64,000 bases of DNA from Mogibacterium sp. (GCA_017433975.1 JAFRGD010000031.1:62001-126000); one strand, 5' to 3'; positions 1 through 10,493 are shown, numbered from the stretch's first letter. Notes: a model not told the origin generated them from the sequence alone. Numbers and translations: made by a program.

Positions 1-357
1 GGCTTTGGCCTCGGGGCGAGCTCCTACATCCGCGGCACGCGGGTCGTCAACACGGGCGACATGGCGGACTACCTCCGGCTCGTCAGCGCCGGCCGGCTGC
101 CGCAGGCGGACGTATACGTCAACACGGAGCGTGACGACATCGCGGAGGCGGTCTTTACCGGGCTCCGACGGAATTTCGGGATCCGCTTCGAGGACATCCT
201 CGGCTCCAAGGAACAATTCTACGATTATTACAAATCCATCATCCCAAGACTGGAGGACTTCGAGCGCTCCGGCCATCTGCTCCTGACCGACGAAGGCATC
301 ACTTTGACCAACCTCGGGATCGACGTCAGCAATCAGATCATGGCACTCTTTGTGTAA
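1..357 (+). CDS. hemW: HemW-like radical SAM protein, C-terminal part (5' truncated by window edge)
   Basis: Reading frame 1 is open from the first base to the stop at 355-357 and gives 118 residues. The opening GFGLGASSYIRGTR, followed by YLRLVSAGRLP and an end made of short helices (FYDYYKSIIPRLEDFERSGHLLL, then LTNLGIDVSNQIMALF), matches the C-terminal part of HemW/oxygen-independent coproporphyrinogen oxidase-like proteins. HemW is a radical SAM heme chaperone. The CxxxCxxC cluster motif and catalytic core lie outside the window, so HemW cannot be separated from other HemN-like proteins here. The TIR gene starts 16 bp downstream on the same strand, which suggests cotranscription. Confidence 0.8.
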   Translation, partial: GFGLGASSYIRGTRVVNTGDMADYLRLVSAGRLPQADVYVNTERDDIAEAVFTGLRRNFGIRFEDILGSKEQFYDYYKSIIPRLEDFERSGHLLLTDEGITLTNLGIDVSNQIMALFV

Positions 358-373
358 CCCCAGGAGGCGTCGC

Positions 374-3300
374 ATGGCAGTTCACTATAACGCATTCATT
401 TCATATAACCACAATCCGCGGGACATGAAGATCGCCGCACTGCTCCAGCAAAAGCTGGAGCATTTCCGCGCGCCGATGCGGGTCAAGACGGCCGACGAGA
501 TCCCTTCCATCAAGCGGATCTTTCTGGACAAGGGAGAGCTCGGCGTCTCCACCGACCTGAACGAAGAGATTCAGGTCGCTCTGGAGAACTCCGACTATCT
601 CATCGTCATCTGCTCCCCGGAGTCCAACGCGTCCGTCTGGGTGCACCGCGAAATCGGCTTTTTCCTGCGGAATCATACCGTCGACCACATTCTGACGGTT
701 ATCACGGCCGGCGAGCCAAACGATGTGCTCCCGGAGGAGATTCTGTCCAAAGATGTCGTGGACGAGGACGGGACGGTTCATAAGGTGCTCCGGGAGCCGC
801 TTTCCTGCGATTACCGGCTTCCGGTCAAGCAGGCCAACAAAGTAGAACTCCCGCGGCTCGTCGCCGCCATCCTCGGAATCCGTTACGACGACCTCATGCA
901 GCGGCAGCGCCATTACCGCATGGTTCGGGCAGCCGCCATCGGCGGAACGGCTTTCGTGCTCATGATCATCGCGATCGCATACCTGATCTGGAGCAACCAC
1001 CGCATCCGGGAGAACTACGAGAATACGCTGCGCGAGCAGTCCCGGGCGCTGGCCATCCAGTCCGGGCTGGCGCTGAACGACGGGGACCGGCCGCTCGCGA
1101 TCGAGTACGCGCTGGAGGCGCTTCCGTCGGAGGACGGGGACCGGCCGGTCGTACCCGAGGCGGTGCATGCGCTTGCGAGCGCGGAGGGCGTTTATCAGAC
1201 GCCGGACGGCAGCTGGCTGACGTCCGTCCGGAGTTACTACGACTTCGAAATAACAGATTATATTACAGATGCGGACGGTGCGATCACACATCTGCTTGGC
1301 TTCAACAACAACCGCTTAGCCGTGATGGACGTGGCCACCGGAACCGACGTCTGCGAGGCCTACGGCAAGGAACTGCAGGCGAACGGGGAGGAAGTCTCCG
1401 TGCTGAAAGCATTCGATGAGGGTTCTTTCCTGCTGATCGTATCCGGCGAGCTCCGGATGTATGACCTTTCGACAGGGGCGGAGCGCTGGACCACGGATCT
1501 GAACGAGTACGGCGAGGCCATCTCCGATGCGTTCCTGTATAAAGGGGGCGTCTGGGTCTGCGTCCGGACCATGGACTTCGACGAGAATTACAACACGGTG
1601 TACACACTGACGATGGTGGAAGTCGACGCCGCGTCCGGCCGTGTGCTTCGACAGGCTGAGGTGTCGGATTACTATAGCTTTAATGACGAATGGGCACAGT
1701 CCGCGGACGGGCGGCGCATCGCGTTTTCGATGTCCTACTATTCTGATGAAGCCATCAATGAAGAGGAGCAGGCGGCCAAAAAAGACATGATTACGGTCTT
1801 TGACGCGGAGAGCGGCGAATCCTCCTCATGGACCACGGACAAGTTCATCACCGACCTCGCGTTTGACCGGGAGGACGCGCTGCTCGTCTGTCAGATCGAG
1901 CAGCGGCCGTCGATGAGCGATTTCTCGCTGTACGACACCGGTATCTATGAATTCAACCTGCGGAACCGGCGGAAATACTTCGTCCTGTCCGGGCAGCGCA
2001 GCATCCACGTGACCGCGCTCGCGCTTCCGGACCTTTCGCCAAAGTGGGAAAAGGCTTACCGGGAGATGTGCAACGGGGTCCCGACGCTCGACGTGCGGAC
2101 AGACCTGCCGGCAGGCGAACCGTCGATCTACTGTACCGCGGGCAACATCCTGCATATCCTCGACGCGGCGGGCAGCGAAACAGCCACCGTGTACTTTGCG
2201 TCCCCGGTCATGGCGTACAACTTCAACGGCAGCGCGGACGTTTCCGCCGTGCTCCACAGCGGGCAGTTTGCGGCATACAACATGAAAACCGGCGACCTGA
2301 CCCAGTCACAGTTCTTCGCGTCGCCGGTCATGAACGCGGTCGCAAAGTCCGGATCCTTCTATATCGATTGTCCGTACGGGGAGAACTTCAGCAAATATAA
2401 GACTCTGCAATATACGACCGAGCCGGGCGACCCGGCCTGGCAGGTGTACTCCGAGGCCGAAGGAAGCCTCGACGTGTATGCGTTTGGCGAGACATTTATC
2501 GAAGTGCCGTCCTTCCTGAACGAAGGAGATCACATTATCGCGAGAGAAGCCCGGTCGGGCAGCGTGGTGTGGGACTGCACGATGTCCTCGGCAGACGAAG
2601 CGTTTACGGACTTCTATGACTTCGACGCGCTGGACGAAAGCGGCGGGCAACTGGTCCTGGTCGGACGGACACACTCCGACTACTCCGGGGAGATCGTCCG
2701 GTACATGCTGGATTATACCGTCCTCGACGCGGCGACCGGTGAGGCAAAACTCTGTGAGGCGTGGATCGACAGCCCGCGGGGTGACTTTTGCGACTTCAAT
2801 ACGATTACGGTCGATGGCGGGATGATCTATCTGCTCGCAGGCGACTACGGCAGCGGGGAGCCGATGTATCTGGTGCAGGTCACGATCTCCGACGGCAGCG
2901 TTGTTGTCAATGAGCTGCAGGACTATCTCAGTGACGAGAGCACGATGAATCATGCCATGAACCGGCTGCTGCGCGTGAAGGACGGCGCGGTGCTCATCGA
3001 AACAGACAACACGGTTCTGGTGTATGGAACGGACGGTGTCCGGGTCTGCCAGACTGCGGAGACCGACGGGGAGCTGCTCGAGTTTACGATGTTTGAAGGG
3101 CGCGTTCTCACGCTCACAAAGAACGGCGACGCGGTCCGCTGCATCCTGTTTGATGCAAAAGACGGTTCGGTTCAGGAGGACTATGTGATTCGCGGAATGG
3201 AGAGCCCGGATACCAGCCGGCGGCAGGCCTTCGACGTCTTCCGCCTTTCCGAGGACGAGATTCTGATGCAGTTTAATGGGATGGCCTATCTGATCCGCTC

Positions 3301-3457
3301 CGATGAGTGGGACGTGCTCGCGGATATCAACGGCTACCGGGCATACAATCCTTCGACCGGGGAGTTTTATCTGACAGGCGAGGCGAACGGCCACGTACCG
3401 CACCGGTCTCTGGATGAGCTGATTGCCCTCGGGTACGAGATCCTCGGAACCGAGTAA
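374..3457 (+). CDS. TIR domain - transmembrane helix - beta-propeller protein
   Basis: A 1027-residue protein. The ATG at 374 is preferred over an upstream in-frame ATG at 350 because AGGAGG lies at 362-367. Residues about 1-140 look like a bacterial TIR domain: an N-terminal YNAFISYNHNPRD strand, then SDYLIVICSPESNASVWVH followed by REI, where Glu93 is placed like the catalytic glutamate of TIR NADases. One transmembrane helix follows at about 183-206, then an alpha-helical stretch containing SRALAIQSGLALNDGDRPLA, of the type seen before WD40/PQQ-like propellers. The last 750 or so residues are beta-rich with repeated propeller-like blades such as LHILDAAG and YNMKTGDL. The propeller would sit outside the membrane and the TIR domain inside. 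Proteins of this layout are known in Clostridia, but their role is not settled; sensing or defence is an inference. Confidence 0.75.
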   Translation: MAVHYNAFISYNHNPRDMKIAALLQQKLEHFRAPMRVKTADEIPSIKRIFLDKGELGVSTDLNEEIQVALENSDYLIVICSPESNASVWVHREIGFFLRNHTVDHILTVITAGEPNDVLPEEILSKDVVDEDGTVHKVLREPLSCDYRLPVKQANKVELPRLVAAILGIRYDDLMQRQRHYRMVRAAAIGGTAFVLMIIAIAYLIWSNHRIRENYENTLREQSRALAIQSGLALNDGDRPLAIEYALEALPSEDGDRPVVPEAVHALASAEGVYQTPDGSWLTSVRSYYDFEITDYITDADGAITHLLGFNNNRLAVMDVATGTDVCEAYGKELQANGEEVSVLKAFDEGSFLLIVSGELRMYDLSTGAERWTTDLNEYGEAISDAFLYKGGVWVCVRTMDFDENYNTVYTLTMVEVDAASGRVLRQAEVSDYYSFNDEWAQSADGRRIAFSMSYYSDEAINEEEQAAKKDMITVFDAESGESSSWTTDKFITDLAFDREDALLVCQIEQRPSMSDFSLYDTGIYEFNLRNRRKYFVLSGQRSIHVTALALPDLSPKWEKAYREMCNGVPTLDVRTDLPAGEPSIYCTAGNILHILDAAGSETATVYFASPVMAYNFNGSADVSAVLHSGQFAAYNMKTGDLTQSQFFASPVMNAVAKSGSFYIDCPYGENFSKYKTLQYTTEPGDPAWQVYSEAEGSLDVYAFGETFIEVPSFLNEGDHIIAREARSGSVVWDCTMSSADEAFTDFYDFDALDESGGQLVLVGRTHSDYSGEIVRYMLDYTVLDAATGEAKLCEAWIDSPRGDFCDFNTITVDGGMIYLLAGDYGSGEPMYLVQVTISDGSVVVNELQDYLSDESTMNHAMNRLLRVKDGAVLIETDNTVLVYGTDGVRVCQTAETDGELLEFTMFEGRVLTLTKNGDAVRCILFDAKDGSVQEDYVIRGMESPDTSRRQAFDVFRLSEDEILMQFNGMAYLIRSDEWDVLADINGYRAYNPSTGEFYLTGEANGHVPHRSLDELIALGYEILGTE

Positions 3458-3504
3458 CATATCAATCGATGAATAAGAAGTACTAACTGTTACAGGAGGG
3501 GTTT

Positions 3505-5010
<1,506 letters not shown>

Positions 5011-5011
5011 C

Positions 5012-5257
5012 ATGAATACGAGAGTAGCGATCCTGAGCATCATCGTGGAGAACGGCGACAGCGTCGCGGCGATCAACGAGCTCCTGCACGAGGCGAGCAG
5101 CCACATCATCGGCCGCTTCGGCCTGCCGTACCGGGCGCGCGGCGTCAACATCATCTGCGTCGTGCTGGACGCGCCGCAGGATGTTATCAGTGCGCTCTCC
5201 GGCAAGATCGGCGCGCTGGACGGCATCACCTGCAAGGCGACGTATTCGAACATCTGA
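5012..5257 (+). CDS. TM1266-like small protein (putative iron-only hydrogenase system regulator family)
   Basis: An 81-residue protein starting one base after the glpK stop, with GAGGAG at 5001-5006 inside the end of glpK, so translation is probably coupled. The pattern RVAILSIIVENGDSVAAIN then RARGVNIICVVLD and an ALSGKIGALDG segment resembles the TM1266 family, ACT/NikR-C-like ferredoxin-fold proteins often annotated as iron-only hydrogenase system regulators. In other genomes the family is found near hydrogenase maturation genes, none of which is present here. Regulatory function is inferred from family annotation only. Confidence 0.7.
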   Translation: MNTRVAILSIIVENGDSVAAINELLHEASSHIIGRFGLPYRARGVNIICVVLDAPQDVISALSGKIGALDGITCKATYSNI

Positions 5258-5300
5258 CGGCTATTTGTCGACGCATTCACAATTCGCGATTCGCACAATA

Positions 5301-5342
5301 AAAAAACCGGGACGGTCCATGACGGACGTCCCGGTCTTTGTT
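5301..5342. terminator. Bidirectional rho-independent terminator
   Basis: CCGGGACG at 5307-5314 pairs with CGTCCCGG at 5327-5334. Six A residues precede the stem and a T-rich tract (TCTTTGTTTG) follows it. It sits between the glpK run and the convergent MFS gene, so it can end both transcripts. Confidence 0.8.
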
Positions 5343-5355
5343 TGTGATAAAAAGG

Positions 5356-6669
5356 CTATTCTCCTTCCGCCCGCGGAATCCCCTTGGAAGCGCACCACGC
5401 GAGGTGCTCTTCGTTGTTGTACGGATGGTTGAGCAGGACGGTTCCGAGGATCAGTGCGACGACGTACAATGCCGTGTAAACGGCAAATATCGGCGTATAA
5501 CTGCCGGTTTTGTCGTAGACCAACCCGGAGAGCGGCGAGCCCAGTAAAGAGCCCAGAGACGTAAATGTGGACATGAGTCCGTAGATCTGCGGGTACTCCT
5601 TGTTGCCGGTGACCTGGACGACCATCAGCGGTACGAACAGGTTGGTGATCGCGAACGCGATACCGAAGAGGATCGCGGTGAGCAGCGGGCGGTTAATCTG
5701 CTTGATCATGACCATGCTGATCATGCCGAAGATACCGATCGACATCATGAGAATATAGTTGCGCTTGGTCCCGATCTTGTCGTTCAGCCAGCCGAAGAAG
5801 AGCTTGGAGCAGGCGAGCGAGATGTTGATTACGCTGACGCAGAACGCGGTCTGGGTGACGCTGTAGCCGAGGTCCGTCATGTAAGCCGTCACGTGGTGGA
5901 AGATGCCGATGACGCCCTGGGCGATGATCATCGTGACCACGACGAGGATCCAGAACTTCTTGTTCTTGACGGCCTCTCTGCGCTTCATGCCGACGTTGCT
6001 GCCCGCCATCAGTTTGGCGCGGTCGCCCTTGAAGCCTTCCTCGTCTCCGTACGGCAGCAGTCCGATCTGCTCCGGCTTGTAGACGATCGTGATCAGGAAC
6101 GGCAGGCACATGATGAGCGAGATCAGAGCGAGCATCCGCATGGAGTACTGATAGCCGTGGGCGACGATCAGTTTGCTCGCGATCGGGTTGAAGATCGCAC
6201 CGCCGAAGCCGGTTCCGGTGGACGTGAAGCCGACGACGAAGCCTTTCTTTGCGTGGAACCAGTTGTTCACGACCGAGTTGATCATGACGAGGCCGGCGAG
6301 GGAATTGACGATGCCCATCGCGACGCCGAGCGCCCACAGGATGTAAATGTTGGATGCGAAGGAGTATCCAACCCACACGAGGAGCATCGCGAGGATCGAC
6401 CCGCGGATGAGGCGCTTCTGGTTGAAGCGCTTTAGGAGGTCACCGACGAACGGCATGGCGATCAGGTGGCCGATGCCGACGCAGGACGTCAGCAGCGCGG
6501 CCTTGGCGCGCGTGACGCCGAACTGGTCGCAGATCGGTACGATGAACTGGTTCATCGTGTTGTTGATGAGACCGATGCTGACGGCCATCAACAGGAAACT
6601 GCAAACCATGATGATCCAGCCGTAAAAGAGCTTTGGCTTTGGCCGGTTTGCCTGTTCGAGCTGTTCCAT
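5356..6669 (-). CDS. MFS transporter, OFA (oxalate/formate antiporter-like) family, copy 1
   Basis: A 437-residue, 12-helix carrier. It begins with a short charged tail followed by KLFYGWIIMVCSFLLM, typical of OFA-like MFS proteins, and has the loop NNWFHAKKGFVVGF then STGTGFGGAIFNP that is shared with the two paralogues at 16975-18276 and 18353-19609. It is the last gene of a run that starts with an aminotransferase at 11777, and its start codon abuts the butyrate kinase stop (overlap at 6669). This context suggests uptake or export of an organic acid made by the neighbouring enzymes. The substrate is not determined from the sequence. Confidence 0.85.
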   Translation of the reverse strand: MEQLEQANRPKPKLFYGWIIMVCSFLLMAVSIGLINNTMNQFIVPICDQFGVTRAKAALLTSCVGIGHLIAMPFVGDLLKRFNQKRLIRGSILAMLLVWVGYSFASNIYILWALGVAMGIVNSLAGLVMINSVVNNWFHAKKGFVVGFTSTGTGFGGAIFNPIASKLIVAHGYQYSMRMLALISLIMCLPFLITIVYKPEQIGLLPYGDEEGFKGDRAKLMAGSNVGMKRREAVKNKKFWILVVVTMIIAQGVIGIFHHVTAYMTDLGYSVTQTAFCVSVINISLACSKLFFGWLNDKIGTKRNYILMMSIGIFGMISMVMIKQINRPLLTAILFGIAFAITNLFVPLMVVQVTGNKEYPQIYGLMSTFTSLGSLLGSPLSGLVYDKTGSYTPIFAVYTALYVVALILGTVLLNHPYNNEEHLAWCASKGIPRAEGE

Positions 6670-7739
6670 TATCTTACGTACTCCTTTGCCTGTTCCTCAC
6701 CGTTCAGGACGCGGAGCGCCGCCTCCGCGAGCGCCTGCATTTCCTCTTCGCCCGGGAACACGTAGACCGGGGCGACCTTGCCGACGTAGTCCTTGATGTC
6801 TTCGACGATCTGCGCGTCAAAGGCGATGCCGCCGGTGATAAAGATCGCGTCTACGTCGAACTTCATGACGGCCGCCATCTGGCCGACGTCCTTGCACTGC
6901 TGGAAGACGAACGCGTCGTAAATCAGCTTGGCCTCTGCGTCTCCTGCCCGGGAGCGGTTGCAGACCTCGAGGAAGTCCGTGATGCCGAGGTAGGAGAAGA
7001 CGCCGCCCTTGCGGCGGACGACCTTGATGGCGTCGCTGGCCTTGTCGTAGTTCTTGTAAGCCCACTTGATGACGTCAGCCGCGGAAAGGGTTCCCGGCCG
7101 GTCCATCGAGAAGGCGCCTTCGGAGGCGCAGTCGCAGATGTCGATGCACATGCCCTTGCAGTGCGCGACGCAGGACGTACCGCCGCCGAGGTGGAGGCCG
7201 ACGAGGTTCAGTTCTTCGTATGGCTTGCCGATGGCCTTGGCGGTCCGGCGGGCGACGGCCTTCTGGTTGAGCGCGTGGAAGGCGCTCCGCCGCTCGATCG
7301 GGGCGAAGCCGGAAACGCGGGCGACGTCGCACAGCTCGTCGGTGGTGACCGGGTCGCAGAAGTACGCCGGGATGCCGACCTCTTTGCTGATGGCGTCCGC
7401 GATGCGGATGCCGAGCGGGTGCGGGGCGGTGCCGCTCTTCCGCGGGTCGCTCGCCTGGTCGATCGCCTCATCGTTGATGTTGTAGGTGCCGGAGACCATG
7501 CGCGTCAGCGCGCCGGCGCGGGAGCAGACGGCGTCAAACTCGTTGAGCGGGAAGCCTTCTTCTTTGAGCGCGTCGAGCACGAGGTCTCTCCGCCATTCGA
7601 ACTGTTCGGACGGGTCGTCAAACGGATCGAGTTCTTCCTGCGAGTGGCGAAGCGTCCGGGAAAAGATCTGCTTGTCGTCCTCGAATACGGCGAACTTGGA
7701 AGAGGTGGACCCCATGTTGAGCGTGAGAATTTTTTTCAT
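6669..7739 (-). CDS. buk: Butyrate kinase family protein, paralogue 1
   Basis: A 356-residue ASKHA-fold acyl kinase that would convert an acyl phosphate plus ADP to the free acid plus ATP. Family marks are the N-terminal LNMGSTSSKFAVFED (canonical butyrate kinases have NPGSTSTK), RRSAFHALNQKAVARR, GLHLGGGTSCVAH and FITGGIAFDA. It lies directly downstream of the 2-oxoacid:ferredoxin oxidoreductase subunits and overlaps the MFS carrier by one base, so its substrate is probably a branched-chain or related acyl phosphate. It differs clearly from paralogue 2 and uses mainly CGC/CGG for arginine, unlike paralogue 2, which is rich in AGA. Other short or branched acyl substrates are possible. Confidence 0.85.
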   Translation of the reverse strand: MKKILTLNMGSTSSKFAVFEDDKQIFSRTLRHSQEELDPFDDPSEQFEWRRDLVLDALKEEGFPLNEFDAVCSRAGALTRMVSGTYNINDEAIDQASDPRKSGTAPHPLGIRIADAISKEVGIPAYFCDPVTTDELCDVARVSGFAPIERRSAFHALNQKAVARRTAKAIGKPYEELNLVGLHLGGGTSCVAHCKGMCIDICDCASEGAFSMDRPGTLSAADVIKWAYKNYDKASDAIKVVRRKGGVFSYLGITDFLEVCNRSRAGDAEAKLIYDAFVFQQCKDVGQMAAVMKFDVDAIFITGGIAFDAQIVEDIKDYVGKVAPVYVFPGEEEMQALAEAALRVLNGEEQAKEYVR

Positions 7740-7786
7740 TCGGATTCTCCCTTTGATTCTGATGAGTGGTTTAACGTTTTATAAAG

Positions 7787-7817
7787 CAGGAGGTTTTGCC
7801 GGATGCAAAACCTCCTG
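7787..7817 (-). terminator. Perfect 13-bp intercistronic hairpin between oxidoreductase gamma gene and buk
   Basis: CAGGAGGTTTTGC (7787-7799) is the exact inverted complement of GCAAAACCTCCTG (7805-7817) around the loop CGGAT. On the minus strand it follows the gamma-subunit stop and is followed by CTTTATAAAACG, a weak U-tract. It may be a partial terminator or an mRNA-processing or stabilising stem rather than a full stop, since buk has only about 45 bp between the stem and its start. Confidence 0.6.
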
Positions 7818-7840
7818 AATGTCACTTGTAGGTTGTCAGA

Positions 7841-8392
7841 CTAGCAGGCTTTCGCTTTTTTGGCCTCTGCAACGCCGATATCGAACGCTTTCTTGTTCAG
7901 CTCGAGCAGGGCAGGCTTTTTGCCCATCTTGTCCGCGACGACGGCCTTGGCAGCTTCGGTGCTGACCATGCCGCTGTACTCGCAGAAGAAGCCGAGCATG
8001 ACGACGTTGAGGGTCTTGACGTTGCCGACGTCCTCCGCGATCTGGGTCGCAGGGAAGAACACGTAGTTGATGTCATCCCTGGTTGCCATGTCTTCGCTGA
8101 TGACCGTGGAGTTCGCGATCATGGTGCCGCCCGGTACGATCCGCTCCTCGAATTTCTTGAAGGAAGGGATGTTGAACGCGACGACGTAGTCGACGTTCTT
8201 CTTGTTAGGAGCACCGATCTCCTCGTCACTGGTGATGACCGTGCAGTTGGAAGTGCCGCCTCTCATCGCTCCGCCGTACTGTGAGTAGAAGGTCGCGATC
8301 ATGTCCTGTTCCGCCGTTGTGTAGATCAGCAGTTTGCCGCAGGTCTGAACGCCCTGTCCGCCGAATCCTCCCATTAATACGCTTTTTTCCAT
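7841..8392 (-). CDS. 2-oxoacid:ferredoxin oxidoreductase, gamma subunit
   Basis: A 183-residue protein with the family opening VLMGGFGGQGVQTCGKLL and the motif YGGAMRGGTSNCTVI, as in gamma subunits of KorC/VorC type. It forms one subunit of the four-part enzyme encoded with the alpha, beta and ferredoxin-like genes upstream on the same strand. The complex oxidatively decarboxylates a 2-oxoacid with CoA to acyl-CoA, CO2 and reduced ferredoxin. A good ribosome binding site (AGGAGGT on the minus strand) lies in the 12-bp gap after the beta gene. Confidence 0.9.
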   Translation of the reverse strand: MEKSVLMGGFGGQGVQTCGKLLIYTTAEQDMIATFYSQYGGAMRGGTSNCTVITSDEEIGAPNKKNVDYVVAFNIPSFKKFEERIVPGGTMIANSTVISEDMATRDDINYVFFPATQIAEDVGNVKTLNVVMLGFFCEYSGMVSTEAAKAVVADKMGKKPALLELNKKAFDIGVAEAKKAKAC

Positions 8393-8404
8393 GTCTGCAC
8401 CTCC

Positions 8405-9139
8405 TTAGAAACAGGTCTTGAGCTCGCCGACCGGGTAAACCGGAAGCACGTTCTCCTGCGCGTATTTGATGCAGTCGACCGGCTTGACGCCCCAGTTGGT
8501 CGGGCAGAAAGACAAGAGTTCAATGTACGAATACTTTCCGAGTTCCTTTTGGCACCGCAGAGCCTTGACCATGAACTTCTTAGCCTGCATGATGTCCTTT
8601 GGAGTGTAGAGTGCAGCTCTTGCAACGTATCCAGGCGCCTCGAGCTGAGCGATCATCTCCGCAACGTGGATCGGAGCGCCCTGATTGTCGAATTCTCTGA
8701 TACCGGTGGTGGTCCGCTGTCCGAGCAGGGTGGTGCCGGACATCTGTCCGCCGGTCATACCGTAGACGGAGTTGTTGATGACGATGCAGGTCATCTTTTC
8801 GCCGCGGTTGGCGGCGTACAGGCACTCCGCGATACCGATGGAGTGCGCGTCACCGTCGCCCTGGTAAGCCAGAACGGTCTTCTCCGGGTGCATCCGCGCT
8901 ACGCCGGTTGCTACCGCGGAAGCGCGGCCGTGCATGGACTGAATCGCGTGAATGTCAAAGGAGTAGTCCGCGTTCAGAGAGCAGCCGATCGGTCGGACGA
9001 TGACGGCGTTGTCTCTCTCGTTGAGCTCGTTCAGGCTCTCGACGATCGTTCTGTAGGCGGCCATGTGGCTGCAGCCAGGGCAGAACGATGTCTTCTTATC
9101 ATTCATTCCTTCCGGAAGTCCGTAAATCTTTTGTTCCAT
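8405..9139 (-). CDS. 2-oxoacid:ferredoxin oxidoreductase, beta subunit (thiamine pyrophosphate binding)
   Basis: A 244-residue TPP-binding subunit. FCPGCSHMAAYRTIVE near the N terminus is a metal/TPP-site motif of this family, YQGDGDAHSIGIAE is the GDG part of the TPP motif, and the paired asparagines in IVINNSVYGMTGGQMSGT complete the pattern. The length matches KorB/VorA-type beta subunits that take their iron-sulfur clusters from a separate ferredoxin-like subunit, here the gene at 10228-10431. Genes on both sides are spaced by 12 bp, consistent with one operon. Confidence 0.92.
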   Translation of the reverse strand: MEQKIYGLPEGMNDKKTSFCPGCSHMAAYRTIVESLNELNERDNAVIVRPIGCSLNADYSFDIHAIQSMHGRASAVATGVARMHPEKTVLAYQGDGDAHSIGIAECLYAANRGEKMTCIVINNSVYGMTGGQMSGTTLLGQRTTTGIREFDNQGAPIHVAEMIAQLEAPGYVARAALYTPKDIMQAKKFMVKALRCQKELGKYSYIELLSFCPTNWGVKPVDCIKYAQENVLPVYPVGELKTCF

Positions 9140-9151
9140 GTTCTTACCCCC

Positions 9152-10210
9152 TTATTTGACAACTTCGCGCAGCTTGGCTTCGATCTCGTCCGCGGTGAAG
9201 CAGGTGCCCATGCCGTGCGTGTAGGAGACGATCGGGATGTCCTTGCGGGCCTCCGCGAGCGCGGCCTTGACGTCGACCAGGAACTGCTCAGGAATCGCGT
9301 TCTCGAAGTTGATGATTTGCTTGACCTTGCCCTCATCGAGAGCTGCGAAGGATTGCTTAGGGAATGGGAAGATGGTCTTCGGACGGATCATGCCGACCTT
9401 GTAACCCTCGGCGCGGAGCGCGCGGATTGCGGTCTTGCAGCATCTGGCGCAAGTACCCCACGCGGTGACGACGTATTCCGCGTCGTCCATCATGAACTCG
9501 TCGACCTGGGCGAGTTCGCTCCAGCTCTCGTACATGGCCGCGACGTCGCGGGCGTGCTGCTCCCAGTTCGGGCCCATGCACCAGTGGACCTTTGGTCCGG
9601 TCGGATCGTTTTTCTCTGCCCACTGTCTGAACGGCAGAGAATCCATGTCGCGGAACGGCTTGAGTTCGACCGCCTCGATGAGGTGGCCGAGCATGCCATC
9701 GATCAGGATCGCGACGACGACTCTGTATTTGTCGGCGATGTCAAACGCGTCGTAGACCATGTCGGCCGTCTCCTGAACCGTGGACGGTCCGAAGATGAAC
9801 GCCTTGAAGCCGCCGTGTCCGAGGGAACCGGATACAAAGCTGTAGTCTCCCTGAGATGATTCGGTTCCGCCGTTGCCCGGGCCTGCACGCATGACGTCTA
9901 CGACGACTGCAGGAACGCCGGCGTCGGACAGCTGGGAAAGCCCTTCGGCCATCAGAGCGAGTCCCTGGCCGGAAGTCGCGGTCATTGCACGCGCACCGAT
10001 CGCGGACGCGCCGTAGACCATGTTGATCGACGCGAGCTCGGACTCACCCTGGAGGAAGACTCTTCCCTCAAGCTGAGGCATTCTCTTGGCGAGGTACTCG
10101 GTGATCTCTGTCTGCGGGGTGATCGGGTATCCTGCGAAGAAGCGACATCCTGCTCTCAGAGCGGATTCGGAGAGGGCCTCGTTGCCCTGCCATACTTCTT
10201 TCTTTGCCAT
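9152..10210 (-). CDS. vorB: 2-oxoacid:ferredoxin oxidoreductase, alpha subunit (VorB-like)
   Basis: A 352-residue alpha subunit. The start has WQGNEALSESALRAGCRFF then AGYPITPQTEITEYLA, the pyrimidine-binding domain signature, followed by GESELASINMVYGASAIGAR and MTATSGQGLALMAEGLSQL. The separate-subunit organisation (ferredoxin, alpha, beta, gamma in that order) is that of the Kor/Vor group. The length and the aminotransferase neighbour favour a branched-chain 2-oxoacid (VorB-type) substrate over 2-oxoglutarate or pyruvate, but substrate choice is an inference. Confidence 0.88.
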   Translation of the reverse strand: MAKKEVWQGNEALSESALRAGCRFFAGYPITPQTEITEYLAKRMPQLEGRVFLQGESELASINMVYGASAIGARAMTATSGQGLALMAEGLSQLSDAGVPAVVVDVMRAGPGNGGTESSQGDYSFVSGSLGHGGFKAFIFGPSTVQETADMVYDAFDIADKYRVVVAILIDGMLGHLIEAVELKPFRDMDSLPFRQWAEKNDPTGPKVHWCMGPNWEQHARDVAAMYESWSELAQVDEFMMDDAEYVVTAWGTCARCCKTAIRALRAEGYKVGMIRPKTIFPFPKQSFAALDEGKVKQIINFENAIPEQFLVDVKAALAEARKDIPIVSYTHGMGTCFTADEIEAKLREVVK

Positions 10211-10227
10211 TTTTCTTCCTCCCTCTC

Positions 10228-10431
10228 TTACTTATAAACTTCGATAACCGTATCCGGGCACTGGATCGCGCAGAGTTTGCAGCCGATGCATTTTTCCGGA
10301 TTGTCCTGAACGATGTAGTGATCGCCAGCGGAGTTATAGTCATCACTGAGACGCAGCAAGCCAAATGGGCAGGCAGTCGTGCAAAGCTCGCAGGCCTTGC
10401 ATCTTTCTTTAGCTACTTCTATATGAGCCAT
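10228..10431 (-). CDS. Ferredoxin-like delta subunit with two [4Fe-4S] clusters
   Basis: A 67-residue protein with two classic cluster motifs: CKACELCTTACPFG near residues 10-23 and CIGCKLCAIQCPD near residues 49-61. It is the electron-accepting subunit of the oxidoreductase encoded just downstream and would pass electrons from the TPP-bound intermediate to free ferredoxin. The minus-strand ribosome binding site AAGGAGGG lies just upstream of the ATG, in a 29-bp gap that follows the aminotransferase hairpin. There is no room for an ordinary promoter in that gap. Confidence 0.93.
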   Translation of the reverse strand: MAHIEVAKERCKACELCTTACPFGLLRLSDDYNSAGDHYIVQDNPEKCIGCKLCAIQCPDTVIEVYK

Positions 10432-10456
10432 TATTTTCCCTCCTTAGGAATAGTGT

Positions 10457-10493
10457 AAAAACGGGCCTGCGCATAGGACCAGCGCAGGCCCGT
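10457..10493 (-). terminator. Strong hairpin with U-tract after the aminotransferase gene
   Basis: ACGGGCCTGCGC (10461-10472) pairs perfectly with GCGCAGGCCCGT (10482-10493) around a nine-base loop. On the minus strand it is followed by TTTT (10457-10460) and then the ferredoxin subunit gene. It has the form of a terminator, but the oxidoreductase genes downstream have no visible promoter of their own, so partial readthrough is likely. Confidence 0.75.
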
